Shown here: positions 16,356-24,565 of the stretch, piece by piece
Numbering within the stretch: the first letter of the stretch is position 1
Layout: every line of letters starts with the position of its first letter
DNA from: DAOUVR01 sp034430535
GTDB taxonomy: Bacteria > Chloroflexota > Dehalococcoidia > E44-bin15
Direction of reading: 5' to 3'
DNA length: 64,000 nt
Assembly (NCBI GenBank): GCA_964443325.1
Contig: CAYUCL010000002.1
Coordinates: 129,873 to 193,872, forward strand
Position numbers and translations under genes: made by a program
Notes under the pieces: model-generated
Seen by the model: only the letters and a program-made list of their open reading frames with translations
Databases searched by the model: none
What the model was told of the DNA's origin: nothing

Positions 16356-17492
16356 CTAGTAGCCTCCGATGGTCTCGAGAAAAGCCTGAACCCGGGTCCG
16401 CGTCTGCCCCATCGAGCTCATCAGGTATTCTCGCTCCAGCACCATGCACGGCGTACCGTTCTTGCGCATGTCCCACTGGATCATGGCGCCCTCGCCGCCC
16501 CAAAGGTCGCAGTATTTCATCCGCTGTATGATAATGCCGTCGACCCTATATTCGCGTATAAGAAACTCCATGAACTCCTGCCTGCCGTCGTGGTCTATCA
16601 TGCGCGGGCAGGAAACGTTGCGAATGTATCGCCTGGCCAGCGCCGTCATTGGCTCGACGTCTTCCTCAACCTGGTCCCAGAAGTCCCTGATGCCAAAGCA
16701 GAGAAAATCGGTGACCACTAGCCCGCCAAGGTCTTCAATCAACTTGATATAAGCAGGGTCCTCCAGGTCAACGCCGCCGAGCAGCAGGCGGGCACGGTAC
16801 CCGGAGATGCCCTCCCGGCTCTGAAGCTCATCGAGCGCCTGCCTCAGCATGGCGTTGAATTCCTCGACCGGCATGGACGTGGCGGCGATGAGAATCTCCA
16901 GGGCCTCGGTGCCGCTAATCGGGGGAGCTTCCTGCTTCCTCAGCTCATAAAGGCTCCTGAGGAGGAGGTGTTGCTCGTTGTACACCTTGATGCTGTTGGC
17001 AAGCGCCTCGTCGCTGATGCTTACTTTGAAGTGCTCCTCTATGCTTCGTCTGAAACGCCCCAGTTCCTCCGCAAGCCACTCAACCGCTGCATCGTCGGCC
17101 TTGACCGGCACGCTAAGGAAGTGCAGATAGAATGGAGAACAGGGAAGCTCGACCTTCCCTAACTTCCATACGTCGAACATGCGGCGGATATGATCGCAAC
17201 TGAACAGAGCAACCAGCCCGTCGAGGAAGTGGTACGCTCCCCTCATCGCCTGATCCAGGGAGTGACGACAAAAGGTGCACGTGTTGTAGGCGGCATAAAC
17301 GTCCCCCAGTTCCGTACTGGTGCTCCCCGTGGCCCTCATTCGGAAAGGCATTATCCCCGCAGCATGAATGATCTCCACAGGGACATACGTACAGTAGTAG
17401 CCGATTACCTTACCACCCTTTTCCTTCCACCGTTCAATGTAGGGATTGGAAAGGGACGCAGCCGGTCTACTCAGTTCCTCCAGTGCCGTCAT
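16356..17492 (-). CDS. 2-hydroxyacyl-CoA dehydratase / benzoyl-CoA reductase-like subunit (HgdA/BcrC type)
   Basis: A 378-residue partner in the same superfamily. The N-terminus KGGKVIGYYCTYVPVEIIHA is diagnostic. Cys residues that could bind the cluster occur in YNTCTFCRHSL, LFSCDHIRR and MKYCDLWGGEG. The C-terminal domain ends LEREYLMSSMGQTRTRVQAF, as in HgdB/FldC-like proteins. It is first in a two-gene operon. Activity normally needs an activator that injects an electron with ATP hydrolysis. The closest Fe-S gene is the convergent one at 13965. Whether this is a dehydratase or a ring reductase cannot be decided from motifs alone. Confidence 0.85.
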   Translation of the reverse strand: MTALEELSRPAASLSNPYIERWKEKGGKVIGYYCTYVPVEIIHAAGIMPFRMRATGSTSTELGDVYAAYNTCTFCRHSLDQAMRGAYHFLDGLVALFSCDHIRRMFDVWKLGKVELPCSPFYLHFLSVPVKADDAAVEWLAEELGRFRRSIEEHFKVSISDEALANSIKVYNEQHLLLRSLYELRKQEAPPISGTEALEILIAATSMPVEEFNAMLRQALDELQSREGISGYRARLLLGGVDLEDPAYIKLIEDLGGLVVTDFLCFGIRDFWDQVEEDVEPMTALARRYIRNVSCPRMIDHDGRQEFMEFLIREYRVDGIIIQRMKYCDLWGGEGAMIQWDMRKNGTPCMVLEREYLMSSMGQTRTRVQAFLETIGGY

Positions 17493-18021
17493 TCGTAGCT
17501 ATCTCCCATATTTCAAGCAATTTCTAGAATCGATATCCCATATATCATTATATCCCAATAACAGTTGACGATGCTACTAAAAGCAATCAATTAGTTCTGA
17601 GGGACCATGAATGAAACGAATGGGCTCGAAGAATCTCACCCCCACCGAGATTCTTCCCCTTCACGGAGCCTGCCCTGAGCGTGTTAAGATTCTTCGCCGC
17701 CTCTTCGCTTTACTCAGAGCTACGGCTCAGAATGACATTAATTGAAGGGTGCAGGGTCAGAATGCCAATATAGATCTGGTGGGTGCTGGTTAGACAATTC
17801 CGTTAGAGCTATCCGCCTTGCGGACTCCTATACTTTTTTCGGAGAGCCTGGACCCTAGGACGGGGCACCCCAATTTGCCGGGGGCCGACCTTTCAGCTCC
17901 GGCCTATCGGCTTCGAAGGGATCTCCCCTCTAAACTGCCCTTCCGTATTTGAAAAACCGATTTTACATCACGCACGGCATTTGCTATATTGCCAATGGGC
18001 GAAAAGTAGAAAGAGTGAGAA
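17493..18021. other. Gene-free region with repeat debris
   Basis: About 530 bases between the dehydratase operon and tsaD. From 17620 to 17745 there are repeated GATTCTT blocks followed by CTCAGAATGACAT, a scattered intergenic repeat type. TCCGC-CTT-GCGGA (17812-17824) is a small hairpin, and G+C-rich paired stretches follow to about 17930. No gene or RNA family was recognised. Confidence 0.4.
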
Positions 18022-19002
18022 ATGAACATACTTGGCATCGAGACATCGTGTGACGAAACGGCGGCCGCCGTGGTCCAAGATGGGATAAAAGTCCTGTCCA
18101 ACATCATCGCCTCGCAGGTTGACATCCATTCCCGCTACGGAGGAATTGTTCCCGAGGTGGCATCCCGCCAGCACCTCCTGACCATGATCCCCATAATCGA
18201 GGAGGCGATGTCCAAGGCCCAAGCCCACTGGAGCGACCTGGATGCAATCGCCGTCACCAACGGGCCGGGGCTCGCTGGTTCCCTACTGGTGGGGGTGAAC
18301 ATGGCCAAGGCCATCGCCCTGGCGCACGATCTCCCCATCATAGGCGTAAACCACCTCGAGGCCCATATCTACGCCAACTGGCTGGAAGGAAGAACACCGG
18401 ACTTTCCTGCCGTCTGTCTCATAGTCTCCGGTGGACACACTGACCTTGTCCTAATGAGAGGTCATGGGGACTACCAGCTTCTGGGAAGGACCAGGGATGA
18501 CGCCGCCGGCGAGGCCTTCGACAAGGTAGCCCGCATCCTGGGGCTTGGCTACCCCGGCGGCCCAGCCATAGAGCAGGCAGCCGTTGACGGCAATGGCACA
18601 ACTCACCGCCTGCCTCGCGCCTGGCTCAAGGGGACTGACGACTTCAGCTTCAGCGGGTTAAAGACGGCGGTGCTCCACCTGGTACAGGAAAACGATGATA
18701 TATCGGCGACCGACGTCGCCGCAAGCTTTCAGGAAGCGGTGGTCGATGTACTGGTTAGCAAAACGGTTAATGCAGCACGAAGGCTGGGGGCTCGCCAGGT
18801 CCTCCTCTGTGGCGGTGTCGCCTCGAATCGTCTTCTTCGCCAGACCATGTCCCAGCGCTCCCCCACCCCCATTCTCATCCCCAGCCCTATCCTGTGCACC
18901 GATAATGCGGCAATGACCGCTTCATGTGGCTATTTCCGCCTCAAAGCTGGCGAAACCTCGGATTGGGACCTCGACGTGGAGCCCAACCTCAGGCTGGCAT
19001 GA
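18022..19002 (+). CDS. tsaD: tRNA N6-adenosine threonylcarbamoyltransferase
   Basis: A 326-residue TsaD (Gcp/YgjD) enzyme, which transfers the threonylcarbamoyl group to A37 of ANN-decoding tRNAs together with TsaB and TsaE. The N-terminus MNILGIETSCDETAAAVV and the metal-binding HLEAH are signature elements. Further family blocks are VSGGHTDLVLM, the nucleotide-binding GEAFDKVAR, and CGGVASNRLLR. The length is normal for the family. The start has AGAGTGAG just upstream. Its 3' end overlaps the convergent DUF2851 gene by 14 bases. TsaB and TsaE are not in the window. Confidence 0.97.
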   Translation: MNILGIETSCDETAAAVVQDGIKVLSNIIASQVDIHSRYGGIVPEVASRQHLLTMIPIIEEAMSKAQAHWSDLDAIAVTNGPGLAGSLLVGVNMAKAIALAHDLPIIGVNHLEAHIYANWLEGRTPDFPAVCLIVSGGHTDLVLMRGHGDYQLLGRTRDDAAGEAFDKVARILGLGYPGGPAIEQAAVDGNGTTHRLPRAWLKGTDDFSFSGLKTAVLHLVQENDDISATDVAASFQEAVVDVLVSKTVNAARRLGARQVLLCGGVASNRLLRQTMSQRSPTPILIPSPILCTDNAAMTASCGYFRLKAGETSDWDLDVEPNLRLA

Positions 19003-20170
19003 GAGGACACTCGCCGCATTTCCTGTCAAGGCAAAATTCTCTGTAAAGTTGGATTAGCCCTTGCTGACGTCTTGCCGACTTAATCAATCCCGGTCCCGTG
19101 TGAATCTGCCTCGTCATCTGCCTCGTTATCTGGTTTTCCCCAAGCCTGGGGTAGTTTCGATAAAGCTCCAGTGCATGTCTGCCGGGCTTTATTCTTGCTC
19201 CTCCCAGGGCAAACAAGAAGGGCAAAACGATGTTCACTACTATATCCCCAGCCCTCCCCCGCCCAATCAATGCTCCATGCTCGCCTCCGGGTACGATCAA
19301 TCCATCCTGCAGCTTGCTGCAGCCGTTTTTTGCACCTGTCTCCTTGATAAGCTGGAGCAAACCCTGAACCAGCCCCCCACCTCTGAGGTAAACGGCGAGC
19401 AGATAAGCCGCCGCGATGATGCGCCGCTGTGGCATATTCGGCGGACGTATACCGGCGAGATGCCACTCTAGCAGAGCTGCCTCAGCCGAGAGCGCCCTCT
19501 GAAACACCTGACCGTATTTCTCAGGGCAACTATCTTGAGCAATCTCTCTCAAAGTCTTAATTGGCATGCGGCGTGCCAGCTCTTCAAAGGACTCGCTGTT
19601 CTGACTATAGCCCAGAGCCCGCATTAACCCCTCATAAAGCACCTGGTCTCGCTCCTCGACGGCCATCTTCGCCTTAAAATGGCCAGCCTTCGAGCGAAAC
19701 CGCTCCTCCCCCGCACCATCCAGCACCTCCCCTACCGTATGTTCACCGAGGCGCATCACCACATCCCAGCAAGGCTCCTCAGGCACCACTAGGGTGGTTG
19801 GAAAACCATCCAAATCGTCTACATAAGGGCGCAACGGGAGAACAGGCACAGCCCTGCCATCCTGAAGAACAGTGACCCCACTTCTATCATCCCACATCAC
19901 CACGTGGAGGATGACACCATTGTAGTTGGGGTCTCGATGGTGTCCATGAGCTCGCCATCCGCTGGACCTGACATGAAGCTCCACATCCCCCCGAAGCTCC
20001 CTACCGCTTGTGACGATGATGGCATGGCGAAAGTCGGGGCCACCTACGCCATCCCGCCTCCCTGGGTAAACTACCCGGAGCCATTCCCCACCTGCGGTGA
20101 GCAACACTCTGTCGCGTAACATGTCGCTCTGCCATAACCGAGACAGCAGGCTTTCCTTTATCCGCTCCAT
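18989..20170 (-). CDS. DUF2851 family protein
   Basis: A ~393-residue DUF2851 protein of unknown function. The recognisable core is LRGDVELHVRSSGWRAHGHH followed by DPNYNGVILHVVMW, whose acidic and His residues suggest a metal-dependent nuclease-like site (inference). It ends with RKCGECPLMPA. The ATG at 20170 is preferred; a TTG at 20209 would start upstream, inside the operator palindrome at 20182. That palindrome sits right at the start, so expression is probably controlled by an XRE-type repressor like the one at 31849. A DUF488 remnant lies just upstream in the same direction. Confidence 0.8.
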   Translation of the reverse strand: MERIKESLLSRLWQSDMLRDRVLLTAGGEWLRVVYPGRRDGVGGPDFRHAIIVTSGRELRGDVELHVRSSGWRAHGHHRDPNYNGVILHVVMWDDRSGVTVLQDGRAVPVLPLRPYVDDLDGFPTTLVVPEEPCWDVVMRLGEHTVGEVLDGAGEERFRSKAGHFKAKMAVEERDQVLYEGLMRALGYSQNSESFEELARRMPIKTLREIAQDSCPEKYGQVFQRALSAEAALLEWHLAGIRPPNMPQRRIIAAAYLLAVYLRGGGLVQGLLQLIKETGAKNGCSKLQDGLIVPGGEHGALIGRGRAGDIVVNIVLPFLFALGGARIKPGRHALELYRNYPRLGENQITRQMTRQIHTGPGLIKSARRQQGLIQLYREFCLDRKCGECPLMPA

Positions 20171-20181
20171 ACAAGCTCTTT

Positions 20182-20199
20182 TTACACGATTACGTGTAA
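20182..20199. promoter_or_regulatory. Operator palindrome TTACACG-ATTA-CGTGTAA
   Basis: Perfect 7-base arms lie 12 bases before the DUF2851 ATG. The same element, with small changes, appears at 20350, 31328 and 32098. This is a likely binding site for the XRE regulator encoded at 31849. Confidence 0.65.
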
Positions 20200-20227
20200 T
20201 ACTTACCAAAAAATAAATCCCTGTCCC

Positions 20228-20330
20228 TCAACCATCTCCATCAACCTGACCACATGGCGCCCACGTCCTCTTTTCGTAGGTGATATGGTCGACCCTGAAT
20301 CCATACCGCTGTACTTCTCCTCTCTCCCTC
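20228..20330 (-). pseudogene. DUF488 remnant (C-terminal end only)
   Basis: Read on the minus strand, this gives EVQRYGFRVDHITYEKRTWA and then a further ten residues to a TGA at 20228. It aligns with the C-terminus of the DUF488 pseudogene at 31374 (ELQRDGFEVAHIIDEKRVWV...). The rest of the gene is missing; upstream sequence passes directly into the promoter/operator at 20350. Its stop is 29 bases from the operator at 20182, almost the same spacing as in the second copy. Confidence 0.75.
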
Positions 20331-20349
20331 TTACTCTGGCGAAGTTAAT

Positions 20350-20367
20350 TTACACGTTTCCGTGTGA
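20350..20367. promoter_or_regulatory. Operator TTACACG-TTTC-CGTGTGA
   Basis: One mismatch from a perfect palindrome. The surrounding ~65 bases (GTCAAA, then CATTCAA/CATGTTCAA and GAGAAAA blocks) match the upstream region of the XRE gene at 32098. This is the promoter of the lost first copy of the regulator cassette. Confidence 0.65.
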
Positions 20368-20477
20368 GTTGTCAAAAGCATGTTCAAAGAGAAAAAAGAA
20401 TTATTAAGAAAGAATATGGTTGTAATAGGGAATTAAAGTTATCTCAATCTATGCCAAGTAGCATAAATGGCTGTATG

Positions 20478-22937
20478 CTAAGCTGAAACCCGCTGCTTAC
20501 CCTTGCTACGGTGAGCTTCCTTTGCCCGCCTCCGCTCAGCGAGAACCTTCTTGGTATGCTCTATCTCTTCAGGTGTAACCTTACGACGCATCTCCTCCAG
20601 GTTGCGCATGATCTGGGCAAACTTGGACCCCTCGTCGGCGCTTATCCATTCGTATTGCAGCCTTTCCGGCCGGATCCCCAGCTTCTCCATGCGGGCCCAA
20701 AGCCTCTCGGCACGGCGCTTTGTCCAGTGGTTGGCGGTGATGTAGTGGCAGTCGTTTATGTGGCACCCAGAGAGCAGCACCATAGCAGTCCCCTTCTCAA
20801 AGGCGTGAAGGATGAACTCCTCGTCCACTCTTCCGCTGCACATGACGCGGATGAATCGATTGTTGGGTGGATACTGCAGCCTCGACACTCCAGCCAGGTC
20901 ACCCCCAGCGTAGCTGCACCAGTTGCACAGGAAGCTTATGATTTTCTGCTCAGGCTCTTCTTCCAGGGCAGCGTCTATCTGTGCCAGTATCTGTTCGTCA
21001 CTGAAGTGCTGCATGGTTATAGCATCGAAGCGACACTCCGCAGCGCAGGCGCCGCAGCCGGCACATGCTGCAGCTACGATGTGTGCCCCCGTCTTTGCCT
21101 TCACATCTACCGTTATAGCACCGTAGGGACAGACCTTGGCGCAGACACCGCAGGATGTGCACTTGTCCAGGTCTACCACCGCTTTGAGGGCCTCCATTTT
21201 GAGCGTACTTGCATTCAGTATGATGGCACTCTTGGCCGCCGCAGCCCCTGCCTGGGTTACGCTGTCCTTTATATCCTTGGGTGCTTCCACAGTGCCGGCG
21301 AAGAAGATGCCTGGCGTAGGTGCGTCCACTGGCCTCAGCTTGGGATGAGCCTCCATCAAGAAACCGTCGCTAGTCTGAGAAAGCTTCAGGACATGGGTGA
21401 GCTCCTTCAGGTCATCCTTCTGCTCCAGTCCTACCGCTAAAATCACCATGTCCAGCTCATAGTCCTCAATACGTGCCGCAGTAGTATTCTCCACCTTAAG
21501 GTAGAGGTTGCCGGTTTCAGGGTCTTCGGTGACCTCACCAGGAAGACCACGAATATACTGAACGCCTTCTTCCTTGGAGCGTCGGTATAGATCTTCGAAG
21601 CCCTTGCCATAGGCGCGTATGTCGATATAGAAGACGTATATCTCGGCATCCGGGTAATGCTCCTTAATGAGCAGGCTGTCCTTTATTGTGTTCATACAGC
21701 ATACGTTAGAGCAGTAGGGATTGCCGCGGTTCTCTGTTCGTGAGCCAACGCACTGAATGAAGCCGATGCGCTTTGGATTCTGACGATCTGAGGGGCGCAC
21801 CAGATGACCTTCGGTAGGCCCACCAGCACATATCAACCTTTCAAACTCTATACTGGTGATGACGTTCTCAAAGCGGGTATAGCCGTATTCGTCCAGCGGA
21901 GCAGGGTTGTATATAGCCATGCCTGTGGCCACGATTATAGTACCTACATCCAGCTCAACAATCTCGTCCGCCATGGTCAGGTCTATGCATTTCTTGTCAC
22001 AGGCATCAATGCACTTGTCGCAGGCTATAGGGTTGTTCCCCAAGCAATGCTCCATGTCGATGAGATACACTGATGGCACCGCTTGAGGGAAGGGCATATA
22101 CACCGCTTTGCGCGAGGAGAAACCTTGCTGAAACTCGTCGGGCAATACCACGGGGCACACCTCAGCGCAGTCATTGCAGGCAGTGCACTCGTTTTCGTCT
22201 ACATAGCGCGCTTTCTTACGCACTCGCACCTTGAAGTTGCCAACATAGCCCGACACCTCCTCCACTGTGCTGTATGTTAAAAGCTTGATGCGGGGGTGGT
22301 TACCCACATCCATCATCTTAGGCCCAAGCACACATATTGAACAGTCCATAGTGGGGAAGGTCTTATCGATCTGCGCCATTATGCCCCCTATGGAGGGCGC
22401 CTTCTCCACCAGATATACCTGATGCCCAGCATCGGCAAGGTCAAGGGCCGCCTGGATTCCAGCCACTCCACCGCCGATCACCAGAGCAGCATCAGTGACA
22501 GGTATCTCCAACTCCTTCTGCGGTTGAAGCAGGCGGGCGCGAGCCACCGCTATTTTTACGATGTCTTTGGCCTTCTTGGTGGCTGCCTCACGATCGTGTA
22601 GGTGTACCCAGCTACACTGCTCCCTTATGCTGGCCATGTGCATAAGGTAAGGGTTGAGCCCAGCATCGGCCACACAGTTGCGGAAGGTGACCTCGTGCAG
22701 CCTTGGAGTGCAGGAGGCCACCACCACACGGTTCAGCCGGTCTTCCCGTATGTGTGCCTTTATCTCTTCCTGCCCCGGGTCAGCGCAGGTGTACCTATTC
22801 CTCATCGAGACTGCGACATCGGGAAGCCCCTCGGCGAAACGACGGACCTCCTCGGTATCAACCGACCCCGCTATATTTAGTCCGCAGTCGCAGACAAATA
22901 CTCCTATTCTAAGTTCCTCTTCAGCCAACCGATTCAC
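20478..22937 (-). CDS. hdrA: HdrA-MvhD fusion, FAD/Fe-S electron-bifurcating subunit
   Basis: An 819-residue heterodisulfide-reductase subunit A. Residues 10-140 form the N-terminal domain (VFVCDCG, IREQCSWVH). The FAD fold starts at VIGGGVAG (~153-160), [4Fe-4S] ligands are CTACNDCAEVCP (251-262) and CDKCIDACDKKC (306-317), and a second flavin half ends near 570. Two ferredoxin motifs follow, CTSCGVCAKVCP (593-604) and CAGCGACAAEC (625-635). From ~665 an MvhD-like domain is fused (FLCNWCSYAGGD, VMCSGRVDEEF, GCHINDCHY). HdrA splits electron pairs between ferredoxin and a disulfide or other acceptor. It is last in the kor-hdr cluster, three bases after the HdrC-HdrB gene. Confidence 0.93.
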   Translation of the reverse strand: MNRLAEEELRIGVFVCDCGLNIAGSVDTEEVRRFAEGLPDVAVSMRNRYTCADPGQEEIKAHIREDRLNRVVVASCTPRLHEVTFRNCVADAGLNPYLMHMASIREQCSWVHLHDREAATKKAKDIVKIAVARARLLQPQKELEIPVTDAALVIGGGVAGIQAALDLADAGHQVYLVEKAPSIGGIMAQIDKTFPTMDCSICVLGPKMMDVGNHPRIKLLTYSTVEEVSGYVGNFKVRVRKKARYVDENECTACNDCAEVCPVVLPDEFQQGFSSRKAVYMPFPQAVPSVYLIDMEHCLGNNPIACDKCIDACDKKCIDLTMADEIVELDVGTIIVATGMAIYNPAPLDEYGYTRFENVITSIEFERLICAGGPTEGHLVRPSDRQNPKRIGFIQCVGSRTENRGNPYCSNVCCMNTIKDSLLIKEHYPDAEIYVFYIDIRAYGKGFEDLYRRSKEEGVQYIRGLPGEVTEDPETGNLYLKVENTTAARIEDYELDMVILAVGLEQKDDLKELTHVLKLSQTSDGFLMEAHPKLRPVDAPTPGIFFAGTVEAPKDIKDSVTQAGAAAAKSAIILNASTLKMEALKAVVDLDKCTSCGVCAKVCPYGAITVDVKAKTGAHIVAAACAGCGACAAECRFDAITMQHFSDEQILAQIDAALEEEPEQKIISFLCNWCSYAGGDLAGVSRLQYPPNNRFIRVMCSGRVDEEFILHAFEKGTAMVLLSGCHINDCHYITANHWTKRRAERLWARMEKLGIRPERLQYEWISADEGSKFAQIMRNLEEMRRKVTPEEIEHTKKVLAERRRAKEAHRSKGKQRVSA

Positions 22938-22940
22938 CTC

Positions 22941-24077
22941 CTAGTCTAAAGAGCGACCAGCCAGATATGCCAGATCCTGGATTTCGACTTGGGATACATT
23001 AACATCACCGCTCTTCTGAGCACACTTAAGGTGTATCTGGCATTTGGGGCAAGCAGTCACCATCACATCTGCTTTTGTAGCCTCGGCCTGGGCGAGACGC
23101 TGTTGCTGTATCTCCCGGTTTACCACACCACAGTGCACCCACGGGCTTGCCCCGCAGCAGAGCGATTTCTCCCGGTTCTGCTCCATCTCCACCAGTTCCA
23201 GACCCTCCATTGCTTCCAGGATTTGTCGAGGCTCATCGAATATCCTCGAGCATCTTCCCAAAGTACAGGGGTCGTGATAGGTAACCCTTTTCTCAAGTCT
23301 ACCAAGATTAAGTTCACCGCTCCGCAACAACGGCGCTATTACCTCTGTCAGATGCACTACCTCAATTCCCGTGCTACCCAGTATCCTGGGATAGTCAACC
23401 TTCAGCGTGTAGTGGCCTTCAGGACAGCTAGTGATTATCTTTCTTACATTGTGGCGAGCGAACTCCTCCATGTTAGCCCGTGCCAAGGCCAGGAACCCCT
23501 CTCTATCTCCCTGGAGGAGCAAGTCTCTGCCACAACAGCGCTCATTAGCGAGGATGTTAAACGGTATCTGAGCGCGGTTCAACAACCTGAGGGCTCCCTT
23601 TATCCCGTCGAGTGTGTTGACCCCCAGGTCGCTGAACAGAACATCGAAATAGGGAGCACAACCCACGAAGAATATCGTGTCACATTGCTCGGATAATTCA
23701 ACGTCGTGCGGCAGCCAGCCCAGTCGGTCCTGGTGCAGGTCGCCACGAGCCATCATATGCATCGCCGCCTGGAGCGTCCCGCCGTGGGCGCATTGCAATT
23801 GAGCACCTTCCTCGAGGGCCTCAAATCTCAGGGCATGTATAAATTCGGGGAACCTCACATGGTAGTTACAGCGCTCGGTGCACATGTAGCAACTGAGGCA
23901 GGACCAGATCGTATCATCTTGCGATATATTGCTGTTCTGTCCCAACCGTCTCTGTGCAATGAGACGGGGATTAAAATCCGGGTCGTGCTGGGCAACCGGA
24001 CATACCACGGTGCACTTGCCACAGTCAAGGCAAAGGTTTATCCTGGTATCGCGTATCTCTCTTTCAATATCGAACAA
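22941..24077 (-). CDS. HdrC-HdrB fusion (heterodisulfide reductase-like)
   Basis: A 378-residue protein. The N-terminus is HdrC-like with two [4Fe-4S] motifs, CLDCGKCTVVCP (16-27) and CLSCYMCTERC. The rest is HdrB-like with two CCG domains: ERCCGRDLL with upstream Cys, and later DPCTLGRC, SLCCGASPW and ACPKCQIHL. CCG domains hold the noncubane clusters that reduce disulfides. The order is that of HdrD-type fusions. The start is a TTG at 24077 with GAGAGGAT somewhat far upstream, so the exact start is uncertain. With HdrA next door it makes a complete HdrABC set. The physiological disulfide is unknown. Confidence 0.9.
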   Translation of the reverse strand: MFDIEREIRDTRINLCLDCGKCTVVCPVAQHDPDFNPRLIAQRRLGQNSNISQDDTIWSCLSCYMCTERCNYHVRFPEFIHALRFEALEEGAQLQCAHGGTLQAAMHMMARGDLHQDRLGWLPHDVELSEQCDTIFFVGCAPYFDVLFSDLGVNTLDGIKGALRLLNRAQIPFNILANERCCGRDLLLQGDREGFLALARANMEEFARHNVRKIITSCPEGHYTLKVDYPRILGSTGIEVVHLTEVIAPLLRSGELNLGRLEKRVTYHDPCTLGRCSRIFDEPRQILEAMEGLELVEMEQNREKSLCCGASPWVHCGVVNREIQQQRLAQAEATKADVMVTACPKCQIHLKCAQKSGDVNVSQVEIQDLAYLAGRSLD

Positions 24078-24151
24078 CCTGTAGCTATATCCTCTCTAAA
24101 TAAATCATCGCTATATATCATATATGGGTGGCTTGGCTTAGCCAGTAGCTG

Positions 24152-24565
24152 CTACGCTCCACCAGAAACCGCAGGCTTCATGTGCTCGATCTCTGTGACA
24201 AAGCTCGTTACCCGTCCTACAAAGTCAGAACCATCGCCGCGTGGCACATAGGCGAGTTGTAATCTCTCTTCTCTCAGCCCCAGTAGCCTCATTAGATTCC
24301 GCGCCTTATCGTACTCTTGCGTTATAAGTCCAGTATCGGTGTCAAACTGACATTTCCCTGGTTCACACCCCAGAAGCATCACTCCATCCGCCCCCAGTTC
24401 AAAGGCCTTGAGCATCAAGCCTTGATGCAACCTGGAGAGGCAGCTAACTCTGACAACTTTCACCGATGCTGGATAGGAAAGCCTAGCCTGCGCTGCCGCC
24501 TCGACACTGCTCAGGCCGCCCCAGTTGCAGGCAAAGACAACTATATTTGCCTCTGAGTTACTCAT
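24152..24565 (-). CDS. MvhD-like [2Fe-2S] protein
   Basis: A 137-residue stand-alone homologue of the MvhD subunit that passes electrons between a hydrogenase or dehydrogenase and HdrA. Cys residues lie in VFACNWGG, VVRVSCLSR, LLGCEPGKC, the expected four-Cys spread for one [2Fe-2S] cluster. Its ATG overlaps the stop of the giant HdrA-like gene by four bases. The window thus contains two MvhD modules, this one and the domain fused to HdrA at 20478, perhaps one per HdrA-like protein. Confidence 0.85.
   Translation of the reverse strand: MSNSEANIVVFACNWGGLSSVEAAAQARLSYPASVKVVRVSCLSRLHQGLMLKAFELGADGVMLLGCEPGKCQFDTDTGLITQEYDKARNLMRLLGLREERLQLAYVPRGDGSDFVGRVTSFVTEIEHMKPAVSGGA

Noticed and set aside
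20511..21440. A 309-codon plus-strand frame antisense to HdrA-MvhD
   Set aside because: It is a shadow of the minus-strand gene, with no recognisable domain.
22989..23696. A 235-codon plus-strand frame antisense to the HdrC-HdrB gene
   Set aside because: It is a shadow frame; the opposite strand carries all the Cys motifs.
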